Origin: Pirellulales bacterium
Lineage (GTDB): Bacteria > Planctomycetota > Planctomycetia > Pirellulales > Lacipirellulaceae
DNA length: 35,266 nucleotides
Direction of reading: 5' to 3'
Assembly: GCA_020849945.1 (NCBI GenBank)
Contig: JADZFK010000152.1
Span: forward strand, 1-35,266
Below are positions 7,422 through 15,608 of the stretch, piece after piece (position 1 is the first letter of the stretch; every line of letters begins with the position of its first letter). The notes below the pieces were generated by a model. That model saw nothing but the letters and a program-made list of their open reading frames with translations, was not told the origin of the DNA and made no database searches. The translations under genes and the position numbers were made by a program.

Positions 7422-8423
7422 ATGAGTTTTTGGCAAGGCAAACGCGCACTCGTTACCGGTGGCTGTGGATTCATCGGCACGTTTTTGGTTCGTTCGTTGG
7501 TGGATGCCGGCGTCAGCGTTCGCGTGGCCGATAACCTCGAACGAGGCAGCGTCGCTGGGCTTGGCAGCGCTGTCGATAAGGTAGAGGTGCAGCAGGTCGA
7601 TTTGCGCGAGCCGGGCGTTGCCGACAAAGCTTGCGAGGGGATGGATGTTGTATTTCACCTGGCCTCGAAGGTGGGCGGAATCGGCTACTACCTGAAGTAC
7701 CCGTGGGACGTGATGCACAGCAACCTGACGATGGATGGCCACGTGCTGTCGGCCATCATCGCGAGGAAGGTACCGTACTACTTTTACGCATCGAGTGCCC
7801 ACATCTACCCGATCGAACTGCAGCAGGAGATCGAAGCGCCGCTCATTCGCGAGGACCAAGCCTATCCGGCGAACCCGAGCCTGACGTATGGTTGGGCAAA
7901 ACTGATGGGCGAGCAGGGTATCGCGGCCGCGCTGGCCGAGGGGCACCGGTTCCGCGCGGCGATTGCGCGGATCGTGGGTGCTTACGGGCCGGGGCAAGAT
8001 TTTCAACTGGCGACGGGTTCGGTGATCCCCGTGTTCTGCCACCGCGCGGTTCGGTATCCCGAGCTGAAACCGTTTCGCGTCTTGGGCACGGGCAAGGAAA
8101 CACGCACGTACTGCTACGTGGATGACGTGGTGGGAGCCATCTTGCGAAGCGTCGAGAAGCTCGAGGATTCGCCCCAGGTTGGCCCGTACAACCTAGGCAC
8201 TTGCGATTTGGTCACGATTGCCGAGATTGCTGAAACGATTATTGCGATTTCGGGCAAGGAAATATCAATCGACTACGATACCAGCCACCCGACTAAGATC
8301 TGGGGCCAAGCACCCGATATTACGCTCGCCGAACAACTCCTCGATGGCTGGAAACCACGCGTTACGTTGCGCGAAGGGCTTGAGATTTGTTACCAGGACG
8401 TAAAGAAGCGTTTGGGGGGGTGA
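7422..8423 (+). CDS. NAD-dependent epimerase, GDP-mannose 3,5-epimerase-like SDR
   Basis: A 333-residue extended SDR. The cofactor motif is TGGCGFIG (12-19), the active-site serines are in YASSAHIYP (S124, S125), and the catalytic YGWAK holds Y156 and K160. The segment HLASKVGGIGYYLKYP resembles GDP-mannose 3,5-epimerase and GDP-sugar epimerases. Where GDP-mannose epimerases usually have Cys after SSA, this protein has His (H127), by my recollection of the family. It lies 12 bp after the glycosyltransferase and ends the plus-strand cluster. Likely role: epimerising or reducing a GDP-heptose intermediate together with the other two SDRs. Family confident, substrate inferred. Confidence 0.87.
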   Translation: MSFWQGKRALVTGGCGFIGTFLVRSLVDAGVSVRVADNLERGSVAGLGSAVDKVEVQQVDLREPGVADKACEGMDVVFHLASKVGGIGYYLKYPWDVMHSNLTMDGHVLSAIIARKVPYYFYASSAHIYPIELQQEIEAPLIREDQAYPANPSLTYGWAKLMGEQGIAAALAEGHRFRAAIARIVGAYGPGQDFQLATGSVIPVFCHRAVRYPELKPFRVLGTGKETRTYCYVDDVVGAILRSVEKLEDSPQVGPYNLGTCDLVTIAEIAETIIAISGKEISIDYDTSHPTKIWGQAPDITLAEQLLDGWKPRVTLREGLEICYQDVKKRLGG

Positions 8424-8472
8424 GTTGTGAGCTGCGAGGGCTGGTAGCGGGCATCAGACAACCGGCGTCGTG

Positions 8473-9714
8473 CTACAGCGATGAACCGGACACCGTGTCT
8501 AGATTCCACACCACCTCGCGCGGCACGACTCCGAATAGGCCTCGGGTAAGGTACTGCTCGATGACCTCATCGACCTGCTGAATGGGTGTCTTGGGCACCA
8601 GCACGATGTCGGAATCGTTGAGCCAGATGTTGTCGGCTGGCACGGGGCGTCGGGCATACAGCGCCCCGCGAATATCGACCATCGTGGCCATCAGCCGCCA
8701 ATCCTCACCGCGGCGGAATACGACCACCTGCCGCAGGTTCGCGCCAAGCGTCCAGCGGCCGGCCATCGCCAGGGCTTGCACCACATCGGTCGGGCTTTCC
8801 AATTCGTAACGCCCTGGCTGAACCACTTCGCCCAGCACGTACACATACCGCTTGGCTCGTTGCGAAAGGACCAACGTAACCTGCACCCCGGGGATATTGG
8901 CGTCGTACTGGGCGTCGATCTCCTGGCGAGCCTCTTCGAGCGTTAGGCCTTGGACCATGACGCTATGAATGCCGGGTAACTGAATTTCGCCGGCGGGGGT
9001 CACCGTCACCTGAATCTGCAAACCGCCGAGTGTCCCCGCGCGGCTATCGACCGTGCTCAGCAAGTCTTCCAACTTCGTATTGACAACAAGCGGCGTTACC
9101 GTGATTGAAGGCACGCGATAATACTTGGTGTACTGGTCGTTAAGCTCCTTCGTAAGCGCTGGGATCGTGCGTCGCGTGGCGCGAACCTGCCCTAACAACG
9201 GCAGAGTGATCGTGCCATCAGGCTGAATCACCAGTTCGCGGGCAATGTCGTCGGTGGCTGTTTGTGTGCCCTCCGTACCCAGCGTGGGGCCACCGGCAGC
9301 ACCCCGACCGGCCGTGAGCGATTCGACCCGAATGCGATCGCCCACTTCCAACTCGTAGGGTCGGGAAAGCTCCTCGCGCGTTCGGCGATAGTACACCGCG
9401 ACGACATCCCCCGCGCGAACGCGGTACTCGGGCACGTGCGGCGCGCGAGCGTGGCCAACGTACTCGCCCTGCGCAAACTGCTGCCAGGGAATCGGGCCGC
9501 GGGCATCCCAACCGACTTCGCCGCAACGGCATCCCGCCGCGCTATCGACGCCCCAGATCGGATACGGCGCGGCGGGGTTGACGCATCCACACATCGGCTG
9601 CCCCTGCACGCTCGCCGCTACCCCCATCAACACAGCAAGCACCATGCAGCAACTCTCGGTTGCCCACGCAATCCGTCGGAGTTTGCTCAACCAGGGAGTG
9701 AGAGAAACCATCAT
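8473..9714 (-). CDS. Wza-type polysaccharide biosynthesis/export protein
   Basis: A 413-residue secreted protein. A hydrophobic signal (CCMVLAVLMGVAASVQG, about residues 22-38) is followed by a Cys-rich stretch (MCGC, CRCGE). A poly-export domain contains YRVRAGDVVAVYYRR and LEVGDRIRV, then LVIQPDGTITLPLLGQVRA. SLBB-like segments include VTVTPAGEIQLPGIHSVMVQ and YVYVLGEVVQPGRYELESPT. Such proteins form the outer-membrane or periplasmic channel for exported polysaccharide. I see no clear lipobox. The second ATG (9711) is an equally possible start. It lies 104 bp after the TPR gene in the same direction, suggesting an operon, and close to the glycan cluster. Confidence 0.9.
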   Translation of the reverse strand: MMVSLTPWLSKLRRIAWATESCCMVLAVLMGVAASVQGQPMCGCVNPAAPYPIWGVDSAAGCRCGEVGWDARGPIPWQQFAQGEYVGHARAPHVPEYRVRAGDVVAVYYRRTREELSRPYELEVGDRIRVESLTAGRGAAGGPTLGTEGTQTATDDIARELVIQPDGTITLPLLGQVRATRRTIPALTKELNDQYTKYYRVPSITVTPLVVNTKLEDLLSTVDSRAGTLGGLQIQVTVTPAGEIQLPGIHSVMVQGLTLEEARQEIDAQYDANIPGVQVTLVLSQRAKRYVYVLGEVVQPGRYELESPTDVVQALAMAGRWTLGANLRQVVVFRRGEDWRLMATMVDIRGALYARRPVPADNIWLNDSDIVLVPKTPIQQVDEVIEQYLTRGLFGVVPREVVWNLDTVSGSSL

Positions 9715-9818
9715 AATTACTTGCGGTTAGTTTGCCTTGGGCCTCATCACCAGCAGAGGCATCTTCCAACAAGGCTTTCAACTGGGTGACTCTGGTTCGA
9801 CGTGCGCGAACTGCGCGT

Positions 9819-11081
9819 TTAATATCGGTTCACGGCGGGGCCTTTCACGCCGGGGCGATTCGCAACGCCAGGCGGCGGTGGCACGGCGGAAGGCCTCGCT
9901 GGACCGAAGGCAACCGATTGCGAAACGCGAGCCATTTCTTCTGGCGAAACCCACCGCACCCCGGCCTGGGCCGACCTCGTTCCCGTAATCCGTTCGAGCG
10001 ATGCCAACCGTTGCGATTCCTGTTCGTTCGCGGCTGCTTCCGCCGGAAGACCAATCTTGTGTTGGGCAATCGCCAAGTTATGGTAGGCGGTTGCGCTAGG
10101 TGCGAAGTCGATGGCGCGTGTGAAATTGGCGACGGCCTCGTTGGCATGACCCATCCGGCAAAGAAGCACGCCAAGTTCGTTGGCCGCCAAGTGGTTCGCG
10201 GGGCACGCGTCGAGCGCCGCGGCGTACATTGTTATGGCCGAGCGAACCTGTTGGATATCGTCATCACTTCGTTCAGCCAGCCGCGAGTGCACCTTGCCCA
10301 AACCGTACAATGCCATCGAGCCGGCTTGCTCTCCCGAGGCCGCTTCCGACAATTGCTCGCGAGCGTAGGCATGGTAGAGAGCACTCGCCTCGTGTGGCAG
10401 AGGTTCTTCGCGCTGTGCGGAAAGAACCGGCGTGCGGTGTGATGAAGCCATTCGGCGCACGCTCAATTCCCCTTCCAGTTGAACGCCTGACGGCACGAAG
10501 TCGGCCGCCTCATCGAGTGCTCGCAGACCAGCCGCCAGTTGAGTCGCATGGATATCGGTTCCCAATGTGGCATCCTTGGCCTGGGCAACTCGCCTTAGCA
10601 CCTGAATGAACTCGGTACGCGCGGCAAAGAGGGCACCGCGTTGGGCAAAGTGATAACCACGCCGAACGGCCGGCAAAAGCTGCGAGGTCAGTCCGTCTGA
10701 GGTGGAAGGTATCGCCAAGTCGGCCCGCGCGGGCAGTTCCGTGGTAAGCCCCACGACAGTCGCCTTGCTCGGATTCCACTCCGTACTCGGACTCCATGCC
10801 GTGCTCGGGTTCCATGCCATGCTCGGGTTCCACTCCGTGCTTAAGTTCGTTGACGTGCTTGGGGATACCGCAACTTCTTGTGTCGTTGGCGGCGTCTCCT
10901 TCGGCTCGACGAGCGGGAGCCGGTACGTGGCGGGCACCTCGCCCTCTACGGCCTCGCCACGAATGAGAAGCGAGTCCTCTTTGCCAGGCGGCGTTTCTGC
11001 GGCACTACCCATGCTGCCCAGGCACGCAATCGCTAAACAACCGCTGAAGCCTACCCAGGTGTTGGCCAAGAGCCGATTCAT
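9819..11081 (-). CDS. Secreted TPR-repeat protein
   Basis: A 420-residue protein starting MNRLLANTWVGFSGCLAIAC with a signal peptide ending near GSAAETPP. ATG 11081 is chosen because the signal sequence begins there; the frame upstream runs into the repeat element. The middle (about residues 75-105) has a short tandem repeat of WNPS units. The C-terminal half contains TPR-like helices, for example ALDACPANHLAANELGVLLC and AIDFAPSATAYHNLAIAQHK. TPR proteins scaffold complexes; next to the export protein it may assemble or regulate the polysaccharide secretion machinery. The C-terminus is Pro-rich and otherwise unrecognised. Confidence 0.82.
   Translation of the reverse strand: MNRLLANTWVGFSGCLAIACLGSMGSAAETPPGKEDSLLIRGEAVEGEVPATYRLPLVEPKETPPTTQEVAVSPSTSTNLSTEWNPSMAWNPSTAWSPSTEWNPSKATVVGLTTELPARADLAIPSTSDGLTSQLLPAVRRGYHFAQRGALFAARTEFIQVLRRVAQAKDATLGTDIHATQLAAGLRALDEAADFVPSGVQLEGELSVRRMASSHRTPVLSAQREEPLPHEASALYHAYAREQLSEAASGEQAGSMALYGLGKVHSRLAERSDDDIQQVRSAITMYAAALDACPANHLAANELGVLLCRMGHANEAVANFTRAIDFAPSATAYHNLAIAQHKIGLPAEAAANEQESQRLASLERITGTRSAQAGVRWVSPEEMARVSQSVAFGPARPSAVPPPPGVANRPGVKGPAVNRY
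10768..10839. repeat. 18-bp tandem repeat inside the TPR gene
   Basis: Four contiguous 18-bp units (10768, 10786, 10804, 10822), each starting CTCGG, with a degenerate fifth unit to 10857. In the protein they give a six-residue repeat with the pattern S-T/M-E/A-W-N/S-P. Because the unit is a multiple of three, copy-number change would keep the frame. Confidence 0.9.
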
Positions 11082-11248
11082 GCCAGTTCCGATCCGCGCG
11101 CAAGTGGAAAGCCGATCCAACGGGCGGCAAATCGATCCCGCCGGTACGTTGGGAATGTTCCGCACAATCAGAATTCGACCTTCCGGCAAGCCGATAACCA
11201 GCAAAACCGGCCTAAGCGCCCTTCTGCAAAACGCTTTTCCCCTCACAA

Positions 11249-11448
11249 CCGGAATAGTCCGCATTTCTCACAATCAAAACCACGGAGGCACGGAGCCACG
11301 GAGAAAACCAGTAGCAAGTACCCCTACCCCAAGGAACGGCGGAAACACCCCGTCTCGTAGCTACGGGCGGTTGACCTTGCTTCAAACGATCTCTTGGCTT
11401 GTTCTCCGTGACCTATGTGTGCTCCGTGGTAAGAAATCCGGAATAGTC
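11249..11448. repeat. Palindromic MITE-like element with flanking direct repeats
   Basis: The element body (about 11260-11437) has inverted ends ATTTCTCAC...CCACGGAG and ATTTCTTACCACGGAG. The 11-bp direct repeat CCGGAATAGTC lies exactly at both borders (11249-11259 and 11438-11448), consistent with a target-site duplication. Positions 11287-11402 match the start of the window in inverse orientation with 7 mismatches in 116. The gap 11082-11572 between two minus-strand genes is otherwise without a recognisable gene. Confidence 0.8.
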
Positions 11449-11572
11449 TGCTGTGGAATTGAGCTACAAGCCGTGCAACCGGCAAAGTTTAACGCCCCGC
11501 TCTTCAACGAAGGCAAGCTCGAATCCGCGAAATGAAACGGGGGCGAAAATGCCCAAGCACGCCCAGGACAGA

Positions 11573-12538
11573 TTACGAGAACAAGCGCCGTTGTCGCGAG
11601 GGTTCCAGCGGGAAAGCGTTGAAGCCCAAGTCGCGCAGGTGATCGACGAACTCGGCAGGCCCGTGGGTGCAGTAAATTTCCCGGGGCCGAACGCATCGCA
11701 CGGACTCGATGAGTTCATCGAAGTCGGCATGGTCGGAAAGGGGGATCGCATGATCGACGCCTAGGCGGTACTTTGTGCTCGGGTCGATCGCCCAACCGGT
11801 GGTTGCAATGGAGAGCGTTTGCCGCAGCCCAGGCAAACGAAACTGATGCGTCGAACGAGGAAGCGTGACCACGGCGTGCCCGGCGAGTGGAGTGCCGGCA
11901 TAACGCGCATAATCGCCCAAATCAACACCCTGCGCCTCATAAATCTGGCTGATCTCGAAAATGGCGTCGTGTTGCAGCACGCTGACGCCCGCCTGGGTCA
12001 AGAGCTTCGTCACCTCTTGCGATTTGCCGAGCGGATACGCATGGATGACCGGCGTGATGCCCTGTCCCAACGCGTCGTGGACCAATTCGAGCAGGTTCGC
12101 TACGATGGTCTCTCGCGGCGGCAACCGGTAACGCGGCTGCCCGAAGGTCGACTCCATCACCAGGATATCCGCTCGCGGCAACTCGGCCGGCTCGGCCGTT
12201 GCCGAAGGCCCCAGCTTGAAGTCGCCCGTGTAGAGCAGAGACTGCTGGCCGTCTTCAGCCAGCAACATGGCCGATCCCAAACAATGGCCTGCCGGATAAG
12301 CGGTCAGCCTCAGCTCTCCCAGTTCGATGGGCCGACCGTAGCCCATTTCCTCCACGCGGTGATGCTTGCCAAGCCGGTGACGATAAAGGCAAGCGGTGGC
12401 CGGTGTGGCATACACCAGCTCGTGGCGGGCGATGTGATCGGCATGGGCATGAGAAACGAAACACCTCGGCAGGCGACGGCGTACGTCGAGCCCAAATCGA
12501 GCCGAGGTCAGGAATAGGCCAGAATCGTAGTAGAACAT
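11573..12538 (-). CDS. MBL-fold exonuclease-like protein (CPSF/YSH1-type)
   Basis: A 321-residue metallo-beta-lactamase-fold hydrolase. The metal site HAHADH (30-35) is followed by AGHCLGSAM, the conserved Asp in LYTGDFK, ESTFGQPRY, AYPLGKSQE, SDHADF and CTHG near the C-terminus. This order matches the nuclease branch of the family (YSH1-like and ligase-associated exonucleases) rather than glyoxalases. It probably cuts or trims RNA or DNA in the cytoplasm; no signal peptide is seen. No ligase gene is adjacent, so a role with LigD cannot be claimed. It is transcribed divergently from uppP with 127 bp between the starts. Confidence 0.85.
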   Translation of the reverse strand: MFYYDSGLFLTSARFGLDVRRRLPRCFVSHAHADHIARHELVYATPATACLYRHRLGKHHRVEEMGYGRPIELGELRLTAYPAGHCLGSAMLLAEDGQQSLLYTGDFKLGPSATAEPAELPRADILVMESTFGQPRYRLPPRETIVANLLELVHDALGQGITPVIHAYPLGKSQEVTKLLTQAGVSVLQHDAIFEISQIYEAQGVDLGDYARYAGTPLAGHAVVTLPRSTHQFRLPGLRQTLSIATTGWAIDPSTKYRLGVDHAIPLSDHADFDELIESVRCVRPREIYCTHGPAEFVDHLRDLGFNAFPLEPSRQRRLFS

Positions 12539-12665
12539 GAGGTAGACTAGATTCTACCCCTTTCCCTTCCCCGGGTCGCGTCGTACCCCAGCGCTCGGTT
12601 CTGCCGGGGGAGAACCTTCCGGTCGCAATTGTCTTTCATTCCCAAACAACCGCCCCGTAGTTGCC

Positions 12666-13514
12666 ATGAGTTGGGTGCAAATCATCGTGCTGGCAATCGT
12701 GCAAGGGCTGACGGAGTTCCTTCCCATCAGCAGCACGGCCCACCTGAAGATCGTACCGAGCCTGCTGGGTTGGAACGACCCTGGGGCGGCGTTTACGGCA
12801 GTACTTCAGGTGGGAACTTTGGTAGCCGTCGGTTCGTACTTCTGGCGCGATATTGTTCGTATATTGCGTGCCATGTGGGACGACTTACGACGAAGACAAT
12901 TTGCTTCCTCGCACGACGCCAAACTTGGCTGGATGATCGCCATTGGCACACTGCCGATCGTGGTGCTGGGGGTGGCGTTTCGGCACCAGATCAAGACGTC
13001 GCTCCGCTCGTTGTATGTGATGAGTGCCGCGTTGGCGGGAGTGGCCTTGTTGTTGGCCGCTGCCGAGTGGTGGGTTCGCCGACGCGAAGAGGCTCATCGA
13101 CGTGGGCGCGATGTTGGCGAAACAGGTTGGCGCGATGCCATCGTGGTTGGTTGCGCCCAGGCAGCGGCGCTTATCCCGGGTACTTCACGTTCAGGTGCCA
13201 CGATCTTGGGCGGTTTGGCGAGCGGCCTGACGCGTGAGGCCGCCGCACGGTTTTCATTCTTACTTTCAATTCCCTCAATATTCGCGGCCGGAGTGTTCGA
13301 GCTGATCGAGGCACGCGAGGATATCCTGGCAAGCACACAGGACGCGGTTAAATTGGTCGTTGGCGTAGCCGTGGCTGGAATCGTGGGTTACGCCTCGATC
13401 CCCTGGCTGCTCGCGTTCTTGCGCACTCGCACGACGCTCCTGTTCATCATATACCGGTTGGCGCTGGCCGCAATCCTGTTAGGCTTGCTGCTCGATGGCC
13501 GACTAGCCCCCTGA
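12666..13514 (+). CDS. uppP: Undecaprenyl-diphosphate phosphatase
   Basis: A 282-residue integral membrane protein of the BacA/UppP family. The two conserved active-site segments are present: QGLTEFLPISSTAHL (13-27, with E17) and PGTSRSG (171-177, with R175). Several hydrophobic helices follow to the C-terminus (LFIIYRLALAAILLGLLL). It dephosphorylates undecaprenyl diphosphate to recycle the lipid carrier for peptidoglycan and exopolysaccharide synthesis, which suits its position near export and glycosylation genes. The length is slightly above the usual 270. The 3' end overlaps the convergent beta-helix gene by 12 bp. Confidence 0.95.
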   Translation: MSWVQIIVLAIVQGLTEFLPISSTAHLKIVPSLLGWNDPGAAFTAVLQVGTLVAVGSYFWRDIVRILRAMWDDLRRRQFASSHDAKLGWMIAIGTLPIVVLGVAFRHQIKTSLRSLYVMSAALAGVALLLAAAEWWVRRREEAHRRGRDVGETGWRDAIVVGCAQAAALIPGTSRSGATILGGLASGLTREAAARFSFLLSIPSIFAAGVFELIEAREDILASTQDAVKLVVGVAVAGIVGYASIPWLLAFLRTRTTLLFIIYRLALAAILLGLLLDGRLAP

Positions 13515-15446
13515 CCCCCACGAAAAAATCTGCGGAACCCCCGCTTCCAACGATTCAATCGGGCCAACGGTTGGATGCTCTTGGCTTCGAGCCTTGCCGA
13601 AACAATCCGTCGAAATGTGCAACGGCGAACCATCGGCATTTTCAAAAGGAAGCTGGGGGACATTGGCCTGCCCAAGCAGACTTGTGGTAACGAGCACGGT
13701 CTTCGGTTTGCGTAGACCAGGTCCGATGTTCAACGAGAGAGAAACACGACCGCCCTCCTCGCGGGCTTCGACTCGAGGCACCACGCGTTCGCGCACCGCA
13801 TCGGCCTCGGCGCGGTAGGGATAGGCCCCTCCGAAATACAAATTGCCTCCTGTTTGCAGTGGTGCTTTCCGCTTGTTGTACACCCACAAGCCAAAGCCAT
13901 CGACCCGATTCGAGTCATCCATAACGGGTTCAGGCTGGGCGATCGGATTCTCGAAAAGGCCTTCACCCACGAAGATGTTGTTGTAGAAACGATTGTCCCC
14001 GCCTTCGACGTTTCGAAGCCCGGCAAGCTTCGTCGAATGGGGCAAGTGATAGGGCGTGAGCCGTCCTAAGTCCGGACAACTAATGATCTTTCCCGCAAAC
14101 CAGTTGTGGAGGTAGGCTCCTCCTTCAGAAACGTCCAACAAAGCAACTTTCGAGAGGAATAGATTATTGTCCACAACAAAAGGGCCGTGGTCCACTTCGC
14201 AAAACAGGTCTTCTGCTCCGTTATCGTATAACAGGTTACCGGAAACACGCGTGCCTTGCGCCATCCAGTCGAGCCAGATTCCTCGACAGGTGCGATGGAT
14301 GCGGTTGTTGCGAATGAGCACATCAATGGCTCCATGAAACTTGATGCCTGCCATTTCAGCGCCCGAGAACAACCGATTCATATGGATCTGATGGATATGG
14401 TTTCCCGAAACCTCGCTGAACGCGGCACCCAAGCTGCCAACGATCCCCGCTTGGCCGCAATCGGAGATCGTATTATTACGCACGATGTGATGACCGATCG
14501 TCTCCCGATTCCACCCGTTTGCAAGCGCTCGCTCGATCGTCTTGACGTAGCCTTCCGCGGTATCGGCCGAGGTATTGTCCCACCGATCGCCGTATTTTCC
14601 TAAGGAGATTCCGGAGCATGTGGAATCGCTGACGACGTTGTTTTCAATGATCCATCCCTTGCTCCAGTGGGTTCCCACCAGTCCGATTTGCTCGGCCGTG
14701 GGAGGAGCCCAGGGGGTTGCCGCATGGCGCAACGTAAACCCACGCAGAGTGATGTAATTGACGCCCGGTTTGCTTGGGTAGAATACCGTTTGCCGAACAT
14801 GGATTTCCACCTCGTGAGCGTTCGGATCGCCACCCGGGAACTGGGCCCAGATCGTGGTGGAAGCCTCATCGCATTTCGCAAACCATCGTGGGTCTTTCTC
14901 GGTGGGGCCCAACACCTCCTCCAGCCCGGCAGATTCTTGCATCCAAGCCCCTTCGAAATACACGGCACCCGTGTGATGCTCGCGCCCTCTTGGGGCGAAC
15001 CAATCTCCACGGATCAGGTCGCGGTACGGATTGAACTCCCCGAAGAACGAATGGGGAAGGGTCACCTTCCAAGTATCGTTCTCGCACTTCTCCCAACCGC
15101 GAACAACCTCCGAACCCTTGATTTCGACCTGCTCCCCCTCGGCCGCCTGGTAGACAATCCGCTTCTTGTCCGACTCACCACCTCGAGGCGGGCTGATGCG
15201 TTCGCGGTAAACTCCCTCATGCACGGTGACGATGTCACCTGGCTCTGCTTCCTTGGCCGCCCGCTGGATCGTCCGAAAAGGCACCTCCCGAGTGCCCTTG
15301 CCGTTCTCGCTGCCGCCGACCGACACATGCCATTCCGCGGCACGCACCGGCACACGATCCGCCGACAAAGCCATCGACAACGCCAACGTCCAGAACAAAA
15401 TTGCCGAGAAGCTCGTTGAAAGAAACCAACAACCATTCAAGTTCAT
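13503..15446 (-). CDS. Secreted right-handed beta-helix protein (glycosidase/lyase-like)
   Basis: A 647-residue secreted protein. The signal peptide (about 1-36, FWTLALSMALSADRVPVRAA) is followed by a DUF1565-like N-terminal part (HVSVGGSENGKGTREVPFRT, VYRERISPPRGG). Many parallel beta-helix turns follow, such as IIENNVVSDS, HIVRNNTISDCGQAGIVGSL, VLIRNNRIHRTCRGIWLDWM and VSGNLLYDNGAEDLF. GIWLDWMAQGTR resembles beta-helix glycosidases such as GH141, recalled not searched. ATG 15446 has GGAGG 9 bp upstream. A longer frame to 15524 lacks this support. Probable role: cleaving an external polysaccharide. It is the last gene of a minus-strand group. Confidence 0.85.
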   Translation of the reverse strand: MNLNGCWFLSTSFSAILFWTLALSMALSADRVPVRAAEWHVSVGGSENGKGTREVPFRTIQRAAKEAEPGDIVTVHEGVYRERISPPRGGESDKKRIVYQAAEGEQVEIKGSEVVRGWEKCENDTWKVTLPHSFFGEFNPYRDLIRGDWFAPRGREHHTGAVYFEGAWMQESAGLEEVLGPTEKDPRWFAKCDEASTTIWAQFPGGDPNAHEVEIHVRQTVFYPSKPGVNYITLRGFTLRHAATPWAPPTAEQIGLVGTHWSKGWIIENNVVSDSTCSGISLGKYGDRWDNTSADTAEGYVKTIERALANGWNRETIGHHIVRNNTISDCGQAGIVGSLGAAFSEVSGNHIHQIHMNRLFSGAEMAGIKFHGAIDVLIRNNRIHRTCRGIWLDWMAQGTRVSGNLLYDNGAEDLFCEVDHGPFVVDNNLFLSKVALLDVSEGGAYLHNWFAGKIISCPDLGRLTPYHLPHSTKLAGLRNVEGGDNRFYNNIFVGEGLFENPIAQPEPVMDDSNRVDGFGLWVYNKRKAPLQTGGNLYFGGAYPYRAEADAVRERVVPRVEAREEGGRVSLSLNIGPGLRKPKTVLVTTSLLGQANVPQLPFENADGSPLHISTDCFGKARSQEHPTVGPIESLEAGVPQIFSWGSGG

Positions 15447-15608
15447 GCCCTGTGCCTCCGCAGACGCTATCCAGACGCCGCCGCCTCGCTTCTCCAAGAT
15501 TCCCCACTCCGAGATCGAGTGCATCTGCTAACCTCCAGATACTTTGACTTGTGCAGGCTTGGGTAAGTCGTTCTGCATACTCGGTCATCCACGAACAGAA
15601 TCCCGAGA

